Of a stretch of DNA of 64,000 bases, positions 1 through 9,314 are shown in pieces; the first letter of the stretch is position 1; each line of letters starts with the position of its first letter. The DNA is from Arthrobacter globiformis. Its GTDB lineage: Bacteria > Actinomycetota > Actinomycetes > Actinomycetales > Micrococcaceae. The translations under genes were made by a program, and so were the position numbers. Under the pieces are notes generated by a model. That model was given only the letters and a program-made list of their open reading frames with translations, was not told the DNA's origin and made no database searches. The stretch spans positions 1,984,001 through 2,048,000 of the forward strand of contig NZ_JAUSZX010000001.1 in NCBI RefSeq assembly GCF_030818015.1, written 5' to 3'.

Positions 1-1
1 C

Positions 2-319
2 GCGGCTGACCTGCTGCTCGCCCGTTCCGGCGCGGCTACCGTGAGCGAGGTCGCCGCCGTCGGCGTTCCCGCGGTCTTCGTGCCGCTGCCCATCGGCAAC
101 GGTGAGCAGGCGCTGAACGCCCGCGGACTTGTGGATGCGGGTGGGGCCCTCCTGGTGGCGGACCGGGACTTCACTCCCGAATGGGTCCGCACCAGCCTCA
201 TCCCGCTGTTGACCGACCGTTCCCGGCTCGATGCGATGGCGGCTAACGCGGAGAACCTTGGCATCCGAAATGCCGACCAGCTCATGGCCGACCTCGTACT
301 GGAAGCGGTATCCAAATGA
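2..319 (+). CDS. murG: MurG, C-terminal part (5' end outside window)
   Basis: UDP-N-acetylglucosamine--N-acetylmuramyl-(pentapeptide) pyrophosphoryl-undecaprenol N-acetylglucosamine transferase, which makes lipid II from lipid I at the inner face of the membrane. Only the last 105 codons are present and the frame is open from base 2. The visible start of the fragment, [19 protein letters not shown], matches the family's C-terminal UDP-GlcNAc-binding Rossmann half (A-D-L-x-x-x-R-x-G-A-x-T). It is followed by the PLP.GNGEQ.LNA segment, which corresponds to the family's P-x-x-x-x-x-x-QxxNA motif. The stop codon overlaps the murC ATG by 4 bp (ATGA), so the two are translationally coupled in the division/cell-wall operon. 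Identification rests on this motif plus the murC-ftsQ-ftsZ context. Confidence 0.93.
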   Translation, partial: AADLLLARSGAATVSEVAAVGVPAVFVPLPIGNGEQALNARGLVDAGGALLVADRDFTPEWVRTSLIPLLTDRSRLDAMAANAENLGIRNADQLMADLVLEAVSK

Positions 320-1695
320 CCACCAACGCAGCACCCACCCAGGAAGCACTCGGCCGCGTGCACTTCATCGGGATCGGGGGCGTGGGCATGTCTGCTGTCG
401 CCAGGATCATGGTGGCGCGCGGGATTCCAGTCAGCGGTTCGGACGCGAAGGACCTGCCGGTCATGACGGAGCTCGCCGCGGCGGGCGCCCGGATCTGCGT
501 GGGTTACGACGCCGGCAACCTCGGCGACGCCCAGACTGTGGTGGCAGGATCGGCCATCCGCGCCGACAACCCCGAACTCGAGGCCGCACGTACCGCCGGC
601 CTGCCCGTGCTGCACCGCTCCGAAGCCCTTGCGGCCACCATGGGCGAGGACCTCGTCGTGACGGTGGCCGGCACCCATGGGAAGTCCACCACCACCTCCA
701 TGATCACCGTCCTGCTGCAGGGCGCGGGCCTGGACCCGTCGTTCGCGATCGGGGCCAACGTTCCGGCGCTCGGCGTCAATGCGGCAAACGGCAGCTCCAA
801 GGTGTTTGTGGCCGAGGCGGATGAATCTGACGGTTCGTTCCTGAACTACCGTCCGCAGATCGCCGTCGTCACCAACGTGGAACCGGACCACCTCGACCAC
901 TACGGCACCGCTGAGGCGGTGTACGAATCCTTCGACCGGTTCACGGAACTGCTGCCCGCCGACGGCGTGCTGGTGGCCTGTGCGGACGACGCCGGCGCGC
1001 ACGCGCTGGCGCTGCGCACCCGCGAGCGGGGCAATGCCCGTGTTGTTCTGTACGGCACCTCTGAGGCTGCCGACCTCCGGCTCGACGACGGCGGCCCGGG
1101 CAGGGTGGCAATCACGACAGCGGGGGGCCGGTTCCCGCTGGCACTGCAGGTCCCCGGACGGCACAATGCGCTGAACGCTGCCGCCGCCATGGCGGTGGCG
1201 CTCGAACTCGGCGTGGACGCCCAGGCCGCCGCCTCCGCCCTGGCGGGCTTCTCCGGTGCGTCGCGGCGGTTCGAATACAAGGGTGAGGGCAGGGGCGTGC
1301 GGGTCTACGACGACTACGCCCACCACCCGACGGAGGTGCGCGCCGCCCTGTCGGCGGCCCGGTCCGTGGCTGGCGACCACAAGGTGCATGTCCTTTTCCA
1401 GCCGCACCTGTTCTCCCGGACCCGGGAGTTTGCCGCTGAGTTCGCCGACGCGCTCAATGCTGCGGACACTGCCCTGGTGCTCGACATCTACCCGGCCCGC
1501 GAGGATCCCATCCCCGGCGTCACCAGCGCGCTCATCACCGAGCACCTCGGCGCCGGCGGCAGCCTGGTCGGGGCGGGCGACGAGGCCGTAGCCGTCCTGG
1601 CCGCAGCCGCGCAGCCGGGGGACATCATCCTCACGGCAGGCGCCGGGGACGTCACCGCTTACGGGCCGCTCATCGTGGAGTCCCTCGGTGGGTAG
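316..1695 (+). CDS. murC: UDP-N-acetylmuramate--L-alanine ligase MurC
   Basis: Cytoplasmic Mur ligase that adds L-Ala to UDP-MurNAc using ATP, the first step of peptide-stem assembly. The 459-residue length is normal for MurC. The N-terminal nucleotide-binding loop [11 protein letters not shown] is near residues 16-26. The ATP-binding GTHGKSTT motif is near residues 119-126. Further markers are EADESDGSF, the [10 protein letters not shown] block and the C-terminal DDYAHHPTE block. The start codon is ATG overlapping the murG stop, and the 3' end overlaps ftsQ by 8 bp, so murG-murC-ftsQ form one tightly packed transcription unit. Confidence 0.97.
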   Translation: MTTNAAPTQEALGRVHFIGIGGVGMSAVARIMVARGIPVSGSDAKDLPVMTELAAAGARICVGYDAGNLGDAQTVVAGSAIRADNPELEAARTAGLPVLHRSEALAATMGEDLVVTVAGTHGKSTTTSMITVLLQGAGLDPSFAIGANVPALGVNAANGSSKVFVAEADESDGSFLNYRPQIAVVTNVEPDHLDHYGTAEAVYESFDRFTELLPADGVLVACADDAGAHALALRTRERGNARVVLYGTSEAADLRLDDGGPGRVAITTAGGRFPLALQVPGRHNALNAAAAMAVALELGVDAQAAASALAGFSGASRRFEYKGEGRGVRVYDDYAHHPTEVRAALSAARSVAGDHKVHVLFQPHLFSRTREFAAEFADALNAADTALVLDIYPAREDPIPGVTSALITEHLGAGGSLVGAGDEAVAVLAAAAQPGDIILTAGAGDVTAYGPLIVESLGG

Positions 1696-2824
1696 CACCC
1701 GGCGCCCCACCTACCGTCCGGCCAAGCCCGCTGCCCGGGACAACGGTGCCGGCCGCGAAACTGGTGCTGCCCGGGCCACGGACACCGGTGCCGGCCGCGC
1801 TACTGGTGCTGCCCGGGACACCGGTGCCAGGCCCGACGGCGGCCAGCCGGCCGTGATCACCGCCTCCAAGGGCGTCCCGGAAGGTAGCACGCAGGAGACG
1901 GCACAGGGCAGCAGGCCGAAGGACAAGGTGCAGGACAAGCCGACGAAAGCGCCCTGGCCCCGGCTGAAAAGCCCGGGACCTGCCAAACCGGGATCTGCCA
2001 AACCGGGAGCCACTGCCAGGAAGCCAGAATCAAAGAAGCAACGCACCACGGCGACCGATGCTGCAGGGCCGGACAAATCCGGGCCGGAGAGCGCCGGGCC
2101 GGACAATGTGCTGGCCTTTCCCGAACCGCGGGGCCGGCGCATCAGGCGCAACCTCATCGTTGCGGTGTGTGTCACTGCTGCCCTCGTGGCGGGGCTCATC
2201 GTCGCTGCCATCTATTCCCCCGTGCTGGCTGTCCACAGCGTGAGCGTCACAGGCACCAAGCTCCTCAAACCGGCCCAGGTGCAGGCGGCGCTCAAGCCGC
2301 TGCTGGGCACGCCGCTGCCGCAGGTCAGCGACGATGACGTCAACTCGCTGCTGAAGCCGCTCGTCCAGATCAAATCGGTCACAACGCAGGCCCACCCGCC
2401 GTCAGTCCTCGTCGTGCAGATCCAGGAACGCGTGCCCGTTGCCCTCGTGAAGCGCGGCAACGAGTACATGCTTGTGGACGTCGACGGCGTGCGGCTCGGC
2501 ACCACCGCAGATGCCGCTTCCGTGAAGCTGCCGGTGATTGACGGCGGCGCAGGCACGATCGGCAAGGACCTGTTCCAGGCCACGGCCGATGTCCTCGGCG
2601 CGCTTCCGGCCAATGTGCTCGCCAAGCTCTCCAACGCTTCCGCTAAATCGGTGGACGCGGTGGAACTGAAGCTGCTGGACGGCCAGACCGTCATCTGGGG
2701 CAACGCGGGGGAGAAGGAGCTCAAAGCACGGGTGCTAGAGGCGCTGCTCAAGGTGCCGGCCGATCCCGCGAATCCGGTCAGCACCTACGACGTGAGCGCG
2801 CCGCGGCATCCGGTGACGCGCTGA
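1688..2824 (+). CDS. ftsQ: Cell division protein FtsQ (POTRA-domain, DivIB/FtsQ family)
   Basis: Bitopic divisome protein that links FtsL/FtsB and the septal synthase. It starts at a GTG inside the end of murC. The first ~150 residues are a long, basic, disordered cytoplasmic tail rich in Gly, Ala, Arg, Pro and Lys. One membrane helix follows (about residues 156-178, NLIVAVCVTAALVAGLIVAA). The POTRA fold then begins at VHSVSVTGTKLL and continues to IQERVPVALV, followed by the beta domain. At 378 residues it is longer than typical FtsQ because of the N-terminal tail, which contains a 42/36-bp tandem repeat. The family assignment is from position in the cluster and the TM-POTRA layout; the tail is unlike any conserved domain I know. 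Confidence 0.9.
   Translation: MGSTRRPTYRPAKPAARDNGAGRETGAARATDTGAGRATGAARDTGARPDGGQPAVITASKGVPEGSTQETAQGSRPKDKVQDKPTKAPWPRLKSPGPAKPGSAKPGATARKPESKKQRTTATDAAGPDKSGPESAGPDNVLAFPEPRGRRIRRNLIVAVCVTAALVAGLIVAAIYSPVLAVHSVSVTGTKLLKPAQVQAALKPLLGTPLPQVSDDDVNSLLKPLVQIKSVTTQAHPPSVLVVQIQERVPVALVKRGNEYMLVDVDGVRLGTTADAASVKLPVIDGGAGTIGKDLFQATADVLGALPANVLAKLSNASAKSVDAVELKLLDGQTVIWGNAGEKELKARVLEALLKVPADPANPVSTYDVSAPRHPVTR
1745..1830 (+). repeat. In-frame 42/36-bp tandem repeat in the ftsQ N-terminal tail
   Basis: The sequence GGTGCCGGCCGCG starts at 1745 and recurs at 1787 (42 bp later). A third partial unit GGTGCC begins at 1823 (36 bp later). The encoded peptide alternates GAGRETGAARATDT and GAGRATGAARDT. 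Both spacings are multiples of three, so copy number can change without breaking the FtsQ reading frame. Confidence 0.8.
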
Positions 2825-2914
2825 GCCGCTGTATTTCACGGGGATTAGGACGACACGCGGCGGCGGTTATTGAATGTAGCCAGCATAGGAAATAGCGTCA
2901 CAGACGTGAGTTAC

Positions 2915-2946
2915 TTGACATAACTATAACCTTCAACTGGAAGGTT
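2915..2946 (+). promoter_or_regulatory. Candidate ftsZ promoter element and dyad (FtsR-like operator)
   Basis: The 189-bp gap before ftsZ contains TTGACA at 2915-2920, followed by a perfect 7-bp inverted repeat AACCTTC-AACTG-GAAGGTT at 2928-2946. A dyad a few bases behind a -35-like hexamer is the layout used by MerR-family activators. In Corynebacterium glutamicum ftsZ is known to be activated by the MerR-type regulator FtsR. Assigning this dyad to an FtsR homologue is inference, and I could not place a convincing -10 at the usual spacing. Confidence 0.5.
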
Positions 2947-3013
2947 AAGGTTCAGGGCTTCAAGCTCGACTCCATCAGTTTTCGCAATAGGACACTAACA
3001 AGGGACACGTAAC

Positions 3014-4243
3014 GTGGCAGCTCCGCAGAATTACTTGGCCGTCATCAAGGTCGTCGGCATCGGCGGCGGTGGCGTGAACGCAGTCAACCGCATGATCGAG
3101 GTGGGTCTCCGCGGTGTCGAATTCATAGCTATTAACACCGATGCCCAGGCCCTGCTGATGAGTGACGCCGACGTTAAGCTCGATGTCGGACGGGAACTGA
3201 CGCGCGGCCTGGGTGCCGGGGCCAACCCCGAAGTCGGCAAGCAGGCTGCCGAGGACCACGCCGACGAGATCGAGGAAGTGCTCCGCGGTGCCGACATGGT
3301 CTTCGTGACCGCAGGTGAAGGCGGTGGCACCGGAACCGGCGGCGCACCTGTTGTCGCCCGCATTGCGCGCTCCCTTGGCGCTCTGACCATCGGCGTTGTC
3401 ACGCGTCCGTTCACCTTCGAAGGCCGGCGCCGTGCAGGCTCCGCCGAGGCGGGCATCGACGCCCTCCGCGACGAGGTGGACACCCTGATCGTGATCCCCA
3501 ACGACCGCCTGTTGTCCATCAGCGACCGCAACGTCTCCGTCCTGGACGCCTTCCGCTCCGCTGACCAGGTCCTGCTGTCCGGTGTCCAGGGCATCACGGA
3601 CCTCATCACCACGCCCGGCTTGATCAACCTTGACTTCGCCGACGTGAAATCCGTCATGCAGGGCGCAGGCTCGGCCCTGATGGGCATCGGGTCCGCCCGC
3701 GGCGAGGACCGCGCGGTCAAGGCAGCCGAGCTTGCCATCGCCTCCCCGCTCCTGGAAGCCAGCATTGACGGCGCCCACGGTGTCCTGCTGTCCATCCAGG
3801 GCGGCTCCGACCTCGGCCTGTTCGAGATCAACGAGGCTGCGCGCCTGGTGCAGGAAGTTGCCCACCCCGAGGCCAACATCATCTTCGGTGCGGTCATCGA
3901 CGACGCCCTGGGTGACGAAGCCCGCGTCACCGTCATCGCGGCAGGCTTCGACGACGTCAAGGCCACGTCGCCGTCCATGGACCAGTCGCAGCCGCAGGTT
4001 GCACCGCAGCGCCCTGCCGTGCCGGCGGCCGCCCCGCAGAGCCAGCCGTCCTCAGGCGGCCAGCAGGTCCACGTCCAGCCCGTGCATGCCGGCGTCGGTG
4101 CAGGTCTCAGCAGCTGGGGGCAGCAGCGCCCGACCGCTGTCCCCGCTGACTCCGGGTTCGACGTCGACCTTCCGTCGGTGGTTGAGCCTGACCTCACCGG
4201 CAGCCGGTCTGACGACCTGGACGTCCCCGATTTCCTGAAGTAG
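3014..4243 (+). CDS. ftsZ: Cell division protein FtsZ
   Basis: Tubulin-like GTPase that polymerises into the cytokinetic Z-ring. The N-terminal [13 protein letters not shown] loop is followed by the tubulin signature [12 protein letters not shown] near residues 101-112. The T7-loop region [11 protein letters not shown] follows. A Gln/Pro-rich linker (about residues 320-375) precedes the C-terminal peptide DLDVPDFLK, which docks SepF and other partners. The start is GTG with AAGGGA about 9 bp upstream. At 409 residues it is normal for Actinobacteria. SepF, its membrane anchor in Gram-positives, is encoded 1.6 kb downstream. Confidence 0.98.
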   Translation: MAAPQNYLAVIKVVGIGGGGVNAVNRMIEVGLRGVEFIAINTDAQALLMSDADVKLDVGRELTRGLGAGANPEVGKQAAEDHADEIEEVLRGADMVFVTAGEGGGTGTGGAPVVARIARSLGALTIGVVTRPFTFEGRRRAGSAEAGIDALRDEVDTLIVIPNDRLLSISDRNVSVLDAFRSADQVLLSGVQGITDLITTPGLINLDFADVKSVMQGAGSALMGIGSARGEDRAVKAAELAIASPLLEASIDGAHGVLLSIQGGSDLGLFEINEAARLVQEVAHPEANIIFGAVIDDALGDEARVTVIAAGFDDVKATSPSMDQSQPQVAPQRPAVPAAAPQSQPSSGGQQVHVQPVHAGVGAGLSSWGQQRPTAVPADSGFDVDLPSVVEPDLTGSRSDDLDVPDFLK

Positions 4244-4249
4244 GAGGTA

Positions 4250-4271
4250 GCCGGGCGGACATCCGCCCGGC
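4250..4271 (+). terminator. Hairpin between ftsZ and pgeF
   Basis: A perfect 10-bp stem GCCGGGCGGA / TCCGCCCGGC separated by CA lies 6 bp after the ftsZ stop. No T-run follows, so it may be a weak terminator or an mRNA 3'-end stabiliser that lowers expression of pgeF relative to ftsZ. Confidence 0.6.
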
Positions 4272-4310
4272 CGCTGTCCCGTTTCCTGACCCTGATAGCC
4301 GGAGTTTCGA

Positions 4311-5054
4311 TTGTTTTTGTGGCGTGCTGAAGTCCAGCCTGGCGTGTCCGTGGCTTTCACCGACACGAATGCCGGCAACATCGCCCTGCACGTGGGTGAC
4401 GACGCCGGCGCGGTACTTCGCCGCCGGGCCCAGGTGGAGCACGCCGCCGGCGTCGCGCCCCGCAGGTTCCAGTACATGAACCAGGTCCACGGCAACGAGG
4501 TGTCCCTTGTCGCTGAATCCGGTGCAGTCACTGAATCTGGTGCAAGTTTTGAATCTGACCCGGCTGCGGGTGCTCCGCAGGCGCCGACGGCGGATGCATT
4601 GGTGTCCCTCGGCAAGCCTCTTGCGGTGATGGTGGCGGACTGCATTCCGCTGGTCCTGGTGGGCGCCGGGGCTTCCGGTCCCGTGCTGGCTGCCGTTCAT
4701 GCCGGGCGCCCCGGCTTGTTCTCCGGGGTCATTCCGGCTGCGGTGGGACAGATGCGCGCCTCCGGCGCCACGGACATCCGGGCCTGGCTTGGCCCGTCCG
4801 TCTGTGGGAAGTGTTATGAGGTGCCCGCCGAACTCCGGAACGAGGTCGCCGCCGCCCTGCCGTCCGCATGGTCAACAACAACATGGGGAACGCCGGCGCT
4901 GGACCTGCCCGGCGGCGCCGCCAGCCAGCTTGACGCCCTCGGCGTTCCCATCGAATACCGGGGGCCCTGCACGCTTGAAAACGAATCCCTGTTTTCCCAC
5001 CGCCGCGACTCCCGGTCCGGCAGATTCGCCGGACTGGTGTGGACCCATGACTGA
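4311..5054 (+). CDS. pgeF: Peptidoglycan editing factor PgeF / YfiH-family (multicopper polyphenol oxidase-like)
   Basis: Family known from E. coli YfiH, which removes mis-incorporated residues from peptidoglycan precursors; it was formerly called laccase domain. The conserved blocks are present: NQVHGNEV, DALVS, MVADCIPLVLV, the HAG motif followed by RPGLFSGV, GPSVCGKCYEVP and the C-terminal SHRRDSRSGRFAGLVW. The Cys and His residues of these blocks form the family's metal site. The TTG start is supported by GGAG six bases upstream (4301-4304). An insertion near residues 69-86 encodes three ESGAVT-like hexapeptides from an 18-bp tandem repeat (4515, 4533, 4551). The stop overlaps the yggS ATG. 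Confidence 0.88.
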   Translation: MFLWRAEVQPGVSVAFTDTNAGNIALHVGDDAGAVLRRRAQVEHAAGVAPRRFQYMNQVHGNEVSLVAESGAVTESGASFESDPAAGAPQAPTADALVSLGKPLAVMVADCIPLVLVGAGASGPVLAAVHAGRPGLFSGVIPAAVGQMRASGATDIRAWLGPSVCGKCYEVPAELRNEVAAALPSAWSTTTWGTPALDLPGGAASQLDALGVPIEYRGPCTLENESLFSHRRDSRSGRFAGLVWTHD

Positions 5055-5784
5055 AAGCCCGGCGTCCGGAGATGCCCGGACCGTGGAGCTGCAGGAGCGC
5101 CTCGACGCCGTCCGGCAGCGCATCGACCGTGCTGCCGCGGCGGCCGGCCGCGGAGAAAACCCGCCGCGCCTGATAGTGGTCAGCAAGTTCCACCCGGCCG
5201 ACGACGTCCGCCGGCTGGCAGCGCTTGGCGTCAAGGATTTCGGGGAGAACCGGGACCAGGAGGCCTCCGCAAAAGCCGAGGAACTCGAGGCCCTGGACCT
5301 CACCTGGCATTTCGTGGGCCAGCTCCAGAGCAAGAAGTCCAAGACGGTGGTCCGGTACGCAACTGCCGTGCACTCGGTGGACCGCTCCCAGCTCGTGACG
5401 GCCCTGGAGCGGGCCATGGCCGGCCAGCAGGAGCTGACCGGCCGTGCCGACCTGGACTGTTTCATCCAAGTGAGCCTGGAAGACGACGCCGCTGCCCACC
5501 GCGGCGGGGCGGCTCCCGCCGAGGTGCCGCAACTGGCGGAGCAGCTCGAAGCCGCTGGCGGTCTGCGCCTGGCAGGTGTCATGGCGGTGGCGCCGCTCGG
5601 GGCGGATCCTGACCGGGCCTTTGAAAAACTTCTGGGTATTTCAACCGGCCTGCAGCGGGATTTCCCCGGCGCCACGGGAATTTCCGCCGGCATGAGCCAG
5701 GACCTGGAAGCAGCTGTCCGATTCGGTGCGACACACCTCCGAATTGGCTCAGATATTCTCGGTTCGCGCCCGGCCGTGCGGTAG
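5047..5784 (+). CDS. yggS: YggS-family pyridoxal 5'-phosphate homeostasis protein
   Basis: PLP-binding TIM-barrel protein related to alanine racemase domain I that buffers free PLP. It is a standard member of the ftsZ-yggS-sepF cluster. The PLP lysine lies in LIVVSKFHP, and other family marks are FGENRDQE, WHFVGQLQSKKSK and the C-terminal GMSQDLEAAVRFGATHLRIGSDILG. The open frame extends further upstream, but the ATG at 5047 is chosen because it overlaps the pgeF stop (ATGACTGA) and gives the expected N-terminus and a normal length (245 aa). Confidence 0.93.
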   Translation: MTESPASGDARTVELQERLDAVRQRIDRAAAAAGRGENPPRLIVVSKFHPADDVRRLAALGVKDFGENRDQEASAKAEELEALDLTWHFVGQLQSKKSKTVVRYATAVHSVDRSQLVTALERAMAGQQELTGRADLDCFIQVSLEDDAAAHRGGAAPAEVPQLAEQLEAAGGLRLAGVMAVAPLGADPDRAFEKLLGISTGLQRDFPGATGISAGMSQDLEAAVRFGATHLRIGSDILGSRPAVR

Positions 5785-5873
5785 CGTCTGTCGTATTGGA
5801 AGTGAATGGCGGGGATTCCAATGCTGTCTTCACCTTTGGGCGGCCCGCTTCCGGACACGATTAGGAGTCGACC

Positions 5874-6404
5874 ATGGCTGGCGCTCTGCGCAAGACAATG
5901 ATCTATCTTGGGCTCGCCGATGGCGATGAACACTACGAGTCTGAGCTTTCCACCCAGCAAAAGGATGAGGACAACTCAATGGAGCATGACCGTGAAGAGC
6001 GCCGCGCGCCGGCGCCGCTCCGAGAGGTCACCCGTGAAGTGCCACCAGCTGCCGAAGAGGAATACCGCGCACCCGTGACACCCATCAAGCGTGCGGCATC
6101 GAGCCGCGAAGAGACCACCGGACTGCGGCAGATCACCACGATCCACCCGCGCTCCTACAACGACGCCAAGCTCATCGGCGAAAGCTTCCGTGACGGTATC
6201 CCCGTCATCATGAACGTGACGGACATGGGGGAGGCGGACGCAAAGCGGCTTGTCGACTTTTCCGCCGGCCTCGTCTTCGGGCTGCGCGGAAGCATCGAGC
6301 GCGTGACGAACAAGGTCTTCCTGCTGTCGCCGTCGTATGTTGAAGTCATCGGAGACGACAAGAAAGCCAGCGAGGCCACCGCCAGCTTCTTCAACCAAAG
6401 CTAA
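5874..6404 (+). CDS. sepF: Cell division protein SepF
   Basis: FtsZ-binding membrane-associated protein that anchors and organises Z-ring filaments. The N-terminal [16 protein letters not shown] is the amphipathic membrane-binding helix typical of SepF. A charged, disordered linker of about 65 residues follows. The C-terminal DUF552 core contains [37 protein letters not shown] and [19 protein letters not shown] good ribosome binding site (AGGAG) precedes the ATG. The 176-aa length fits actinobacterial SepF. Confidence 0.96.
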   Translation: MAGALRKTMIYLGLADGDEHYESELSTQQKDEDNSMEHDREERRAPAPLREVTREVPPAAEEEYRAPVTPIKRAASSREETTGLRQITTIHPRSYNDAKLIGESFRDGIPVIMNVTDMGEADAKRLVDFSAGLVFGLRGSIERVTNKVFLLSPSYVEVIGDDKKASEATASFFNQS

Positions 6405-6416
6405 AAAACGGCTCTC

Positions 6417-6452
6417 CGGATGCCAGGCAGGGACGCACCTGCCTGGCATCCG
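6417..6452 (+). terminator. Hairpin terminator after sepF
   Basis: A perfect 15-bp stem, CGGATGCCAGGCAGG paired with CCTGCCTGGCATCCG, with a 6-nt loop begins 12 bp after the sepF stop. There is no clear T-run, so termination may be partial and yggT may still be read from upstream. Confidence 0.7.
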
Positions 6453-6538
6453 TGCTGAAATAGGGGAGCAGCACAATCCGGCAGGAACCCCAGGGCATGG
6501 AAGTGCCCGCGATGAACATGGAGACAATGGGTTAGCTC

Positions 6539-6826
6539 ATGGGAATACTATTCGGGCTCGTCTATATCGTTCTGCTGTTCATTTTCGTCGCTCTGATTGT
6601 CCGCCTCGTCTATGACTGGGTTCAGATGTTCGCGCGGGAATGGCGTCCCCGCGGGGTAGCATTGGTGGCGGCTCATGCGGTCTACTCGGTGACTGATCCG
6701 CCGCTGAAGGTTCTGCGGCGCCTCATCCCGCCGCTGCGGCTGGGCGGCGTCTCACTGGACCTCGGGTTTCTGGTGCTGTTCATCGGCCTGAGCATTGCCA
6801 TGGCGATCACCAAGTCATTTGCATAA
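6539..6826 (+). CDS. YggT-family membrane protein
   Basis: Small (95 aa) integral membrane protein found between sepF and divIVA in most Actinobacteria and Firmicutes. The exact role is unproven, though genetic links to division and osmotic stress are known for the family. Two hydrophobic helices are visible: about residues 3-23 (LFGLVYIVLLFIFVALIVRLV) and residues 73-91 (LDLGFLVLFIGLSIAMAI). Between them is the conserved loop with YSVTDPPLKVLRRLIPP, the family signature. Confidence 0.9.
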   Translation: MGILFGLVYIVLLFIFVALIVRLVYDWVQMFAREWRPRGVALVAAHAVYSVTDPPLKVLRRLIPPLRLGGVSLDLGFLVLFIGLSIAMAITKSFA

Positions 6827-6993
6827 CTTCATATCAGCTTGCCGCGCCGGGGCCGATCCGCATGGATCCCCGGGCGCATAAAACCTTTTGTTTGACGCAA
6901 CGGTGTTGAATTAGAGGAACCAGACCATATTTAGGTACCGTAGTTTTGACGGCCGGAAGGCCTCCTGACGAACTAGACCAACGAGGTGACCAG

Positions 6994-7689
6994 ATGGCTT
7001 TGACGCCAGAAGACGTTGTCAACAAGCGCTTTCAGCCGACCAAGTTCCGCGAAGGCTATGACCAGGATGAAGTTGACGACTTCCTGGACGAGATCGTCGT
7101 TGAACTGCGGCGCCTGAACCAGGAGAACGAAGAACTTCGCAAGAAGCTCGCCGAAGGCGGCCCCGGATCGCCGGCTGCCACCTCCGCCGTCGCCCCTGTT
7201 GTTGAGAAGGTCCCCGCGCCGTCCAAGTCCGAGAAGGACGAAGCGCGCGCGAAGGCCGAAGCTGAGGCCAAGGCCGCCGAAGCTGCCAAGAAGAAGGAAG
7301 CCGAGCAGGCCGCACCGGTTGCAGCCCCGGCACCCGCCGTCACCAGCAGCAACATCTCCGAGTCCGCTGCCGGCCTGCTGGCCATGGCACAGCAGATGCA
7401 CGACCGCCACGTGGCCGAGGGCCAGCAGCAGCGCGACAAGATCATCGCAGAAGCACAGATCGAAGCCAGCAGCCTGGTCAACGACGCGCAGGAGAAGTCC
7501 CGCAAGATCCTCGGCGCCCTGGAGCAGCAGCGTTCCGTCCTCGAGCGCAAGGTGGAGCAGCTGCGCGGCTTCGAACGCGACTACCGCTCACGCCTGAAGG
7601 CCTACATCGAAGGCCAGCTGCGCGACCTGGACGCCCGTGGTTCCGTTGCCGCCCCTGAGGTTGGCGAAAGCAGCAGCGCCGCCGTTTAG
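6994..7689 (+). CDS. wag31: DivIVA-like polar growth protein Wag31
   Basis: Coiled-coil protein that marks negatively curved poles and directs polar peptidoglycan synthesis in Actinobacteria. The ATG at 6994 is chosen because it gives the canonical DivIVA start MALTPEDVVNKRFQPTKF and has AGGTGA just upstream; the frame is open further 5'. The first coiled coil is about residues 28-55. An Ala/Lys/Glu-rich linker with KAEAEAKAAEAAKKKEAEQ follows. A second long coiled coil runs from about residue 125 to 210 and is likely used for oligomerisation. The 231-aa length is normal. Confidence 0.95.
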   Translation: MALTPEDVVNKRFQPTKFREGYDQDEVDDFLDEIVVELRRLNQENEELRKKLAEGGPGSPAATSAVAPVVEKVPAPSKSEKDEARAKAEAEAKAAEAAKKKEAEQAAPVAAPAPAVTSSNISESAAGLLAMAQQMHDRHVAEGQQQRDKIIAEAQIEASSLVNDAQEKSRKILGALEQQRSVLERKVEQLRGFERDYRSRLKAYIEGQLRDLDARGSVAAPEVGESSSAAV

Positions 7690-7700
7690 CACGTATTCTG

Positions 7701-7747
7701 AAGGCCGGTGGCTGAGGATTCCTCGGCCACCGGCCTTTGCCATTAAC
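7701..7747 (+). terminator. Terminator after wag31
   Basis: The arms AAGGCCGGTGGC and GCCACCGGCCTT pair perfectly. An inner GAGG/CCTC extends the stem to about 17 bp with one mismatch around a 3-nt loop. It lies 11 bp after the wag31 stop and separates it from lspA. Confidence 0.8.
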
Positions 7748-7770
7748 GACGGTTCCCGAATGAAAGCACC

Positions 7771-8343
7771 ATGACTGACGACCTTGCCGCTGACGCAGCG
7801 CACCCAGCTTCATCATCACCGCGGCGCCGGCGCGGCGTCCTGCTGTCCGTGTTCGCCGGACTGGCAGTTTTCGCCTACGTCTTCGACCAGCTGACCAAAC
7901 TGTGGGTGACCAACACCATGGTGGAGGGCGAACGGATTCCGGTACTGCCCCCGTTGCTGCACTGGTACTACATCCGGAACTCCGGCGCCGCGTTCTCCAT
8001 CGGCGAGAACGTGACCTGGGTGTTCACGATCATCATGGTGGTGGTCGCCGCCGCCATCCTGTTCCAGCTCCGCAAGCTCGGATCCGCGTGGTGGGCGCTG
8101 GCACTGGGGCTGCTGTTCGGCGGCGCCCTGGGAAACCTGACGGACCGCCTGTTCCGGGACCCGTCGTTCGGAATGGGCCACGTGGTGGACTTCATCCAGC
8201 TGCCCAACTTTGCGATCTTCAACATCGCCGACTCCGCCGTCGTGTCATCCGTGGTCATCATCTGCCTGCTGACACTGCGGGGGATCGCCCTTGACGGGTC
8301 GCACCACAGTGTCGAAAAGCGCAACGGGACCGACAATGTCTGA
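7771..8343 (+). CDS. lspA: Lipoprotein signal peptidase LspA
   Basis: Aspartic membrane protease that removes the signal peptide of prolipoproteins after diacylglyceryl modification. Four membrane helices are predicted. The family blocks [17 protein letters not shown] and GNLTDRL are present, as is VVDFI followed by FNIADSAV. The two catalytic aspartates are D125 (GNLTDRL) and D154 (NIADSAV). The 190-aa length is slightly longer than E. coli LspA because of an N-terminal tail and a polar C-terminus. It overlaps rluD by 8 bp, a common pairing. Confidence 0.96.
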   Translation: MTDDLAADAAHPASSSPRRRRGVLLSVFAGLAVFAYVFDQLTKLWVTNTMVEGERIPVLPPLLHWYYIRNSGAAFSIGENVTWVFTIIMVVVAAAILFQLRKLGSAWWALALGLLFGGALGNLTDRLFRDPSFGMGHVVDFIQLPNFAIFNIADSAVVSSVVIICLLTLRGIALDGSHHSVEKRNGTDNV

Positions 8344-9262
8344 GCGGGTGGTGGTGCCCGAGGAGCTGGACGGGACCCGCGTGGACGCCGGCCTGGCCAA
8401 GCTGATGGGCATGTCCCGTTCGTCCGCCGCCACCCTGATAGCCGAGGGCAACGTCGTCAGCGGCGGCAAACCGGTGGGCAAGTCTGCCAAGCTCGCGTCC
8501 GGCACCGTGCTGCACGTGACGGTCCCCGAGCGCCGGGATCCCCTTGAAGTCGTGGAGGAAGTTGTGGAAGGCCTGAAGATCCTGCTGGATGACGACGACT
8601 TTGTGGTGGTCGACAAGCCGGTGGGGGTCGCGGCGCACCCGTCCCCGGGCTGGGTAGGACCCACCGTCGTCGGCGGACTCGCCGGGGCCGGTTACCGCAT
8701 TTCCACCTCCGGCTCCGCCGAGCGCGCCGGCATCGTCCACCGCCTCGACGTCGGGACCTCCGGGGTCATGGTGGTGGCCAAGACAGAACCCGCCTACACC
8801 GCCCTGAAGCGGGCGTTCAAGGAACGCACCGTGGACAAGGTCTACCATGCGGTGGTCCAGGGCCTTCCGGATCCCCTGCAGGGCACCATCGACGCCCCGA
8901 TCGGCCGGCATCCCGGCCACGACTGGCGCTTCGCCGTCATCGAGGACGGCCGGCCATCGGTGACGCACTACGAGGTCCTCGAGGCTTTCGGAAAGGCCAC
9001 CCTGGTGGAGGTGCACCTGGAGACCGGCAGGACCCACCAGATCAGGGTCCATTTCGCGGCGCTCCGCCATCCGTGTGCCGGAGACCTCACCTACGGGGCC
9101 GACCCGCGGCTCGCCGCTACCCTAGGGCTCACCCGGCAGTGGCTGCACGCCCGTGAACTTGGCTTTGACCACCCGCGTACCGGGGAACGCGTCACCGTGA
9201 CCAGCGAGTATCCCGAGGACCTCGCCTACGCATTGGAAGTCCTGGGTACGGGCAAGGCCTGA
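8336..9262 (+). CDS. rluD: RluA/RluD-family rRNA pseudouridine synthase
   Basis: Converts specific uridines of 23S rRNA to pseudouridine. An N-terminal S4-like RNA-binding domain (about residues 1-75: [23 protein letters not shown]-type loop) precedes the catalytic domain. The catalytic Asp is D138 in HRLDVGTSG. The motifs RTHQIRVH and the HP-x-x-GD-like [10 protein letters not shown] segment follow. The ATG at 8336 overlaps the lspA stop and gives 308 aa; upstream in-frame codons would only add a stretch inside lspA. The precise target uridines cannot be read from sequence. Confidence 0.92.
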   Translation: MSERVVVPEELDGTRVDAGLAKLMGMSRSSAATLIAEGNVVSGGKPVGKSAKLASGTVLHVTVPERRDPLEVVEEVVEGLKILLDDDDFVVVDKPVGVAAHPSPGWVGPTVVGGLAGAGYRISTSGSAERAGIVHRLDVGTSGVMVVAKTEPAYTALKRAFKERTVDKVYHAVVQGLPDPLQGTIDAPIGRHPGHDWRFAVIEDGRPSVTHYEVLEAFGKATLVEVHLETGRTHQIRVHFAALRHPCAGDLTYGADPRLAATLGLTRQWLHARELGFDHPRTGERVTVTSEYPEDLAYALEVLGTGKA

Positions 9263-9302
9263 GCCCGCGGCACGCCGACATTAATTGTCAGGGGGTCGGC
9301 AC

Positions 9303-9308
9303 TAGAAT
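9303..9308 (+). promoter_or_regulatory. Candidate -10 box for leaderless dnaE transcript
   Basis: TAGAAT ends 6 bp before the dnaE GTG, and no Shine-Dalgarno sequence precedes the GTG. This is the geometry of a leaderless actinobacterial transcript starting on the G of GTG. Confidence 0.5.
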
Positions 9309-9314
9309 GGTCCG

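Noticed and set aside
6946..6993. Earlier start for wag31 at 6946
   Set aside because: The ATG at 6994 has a ribosome binding site and gives the canonical DivIVA N-terminus MALTPEDVV.
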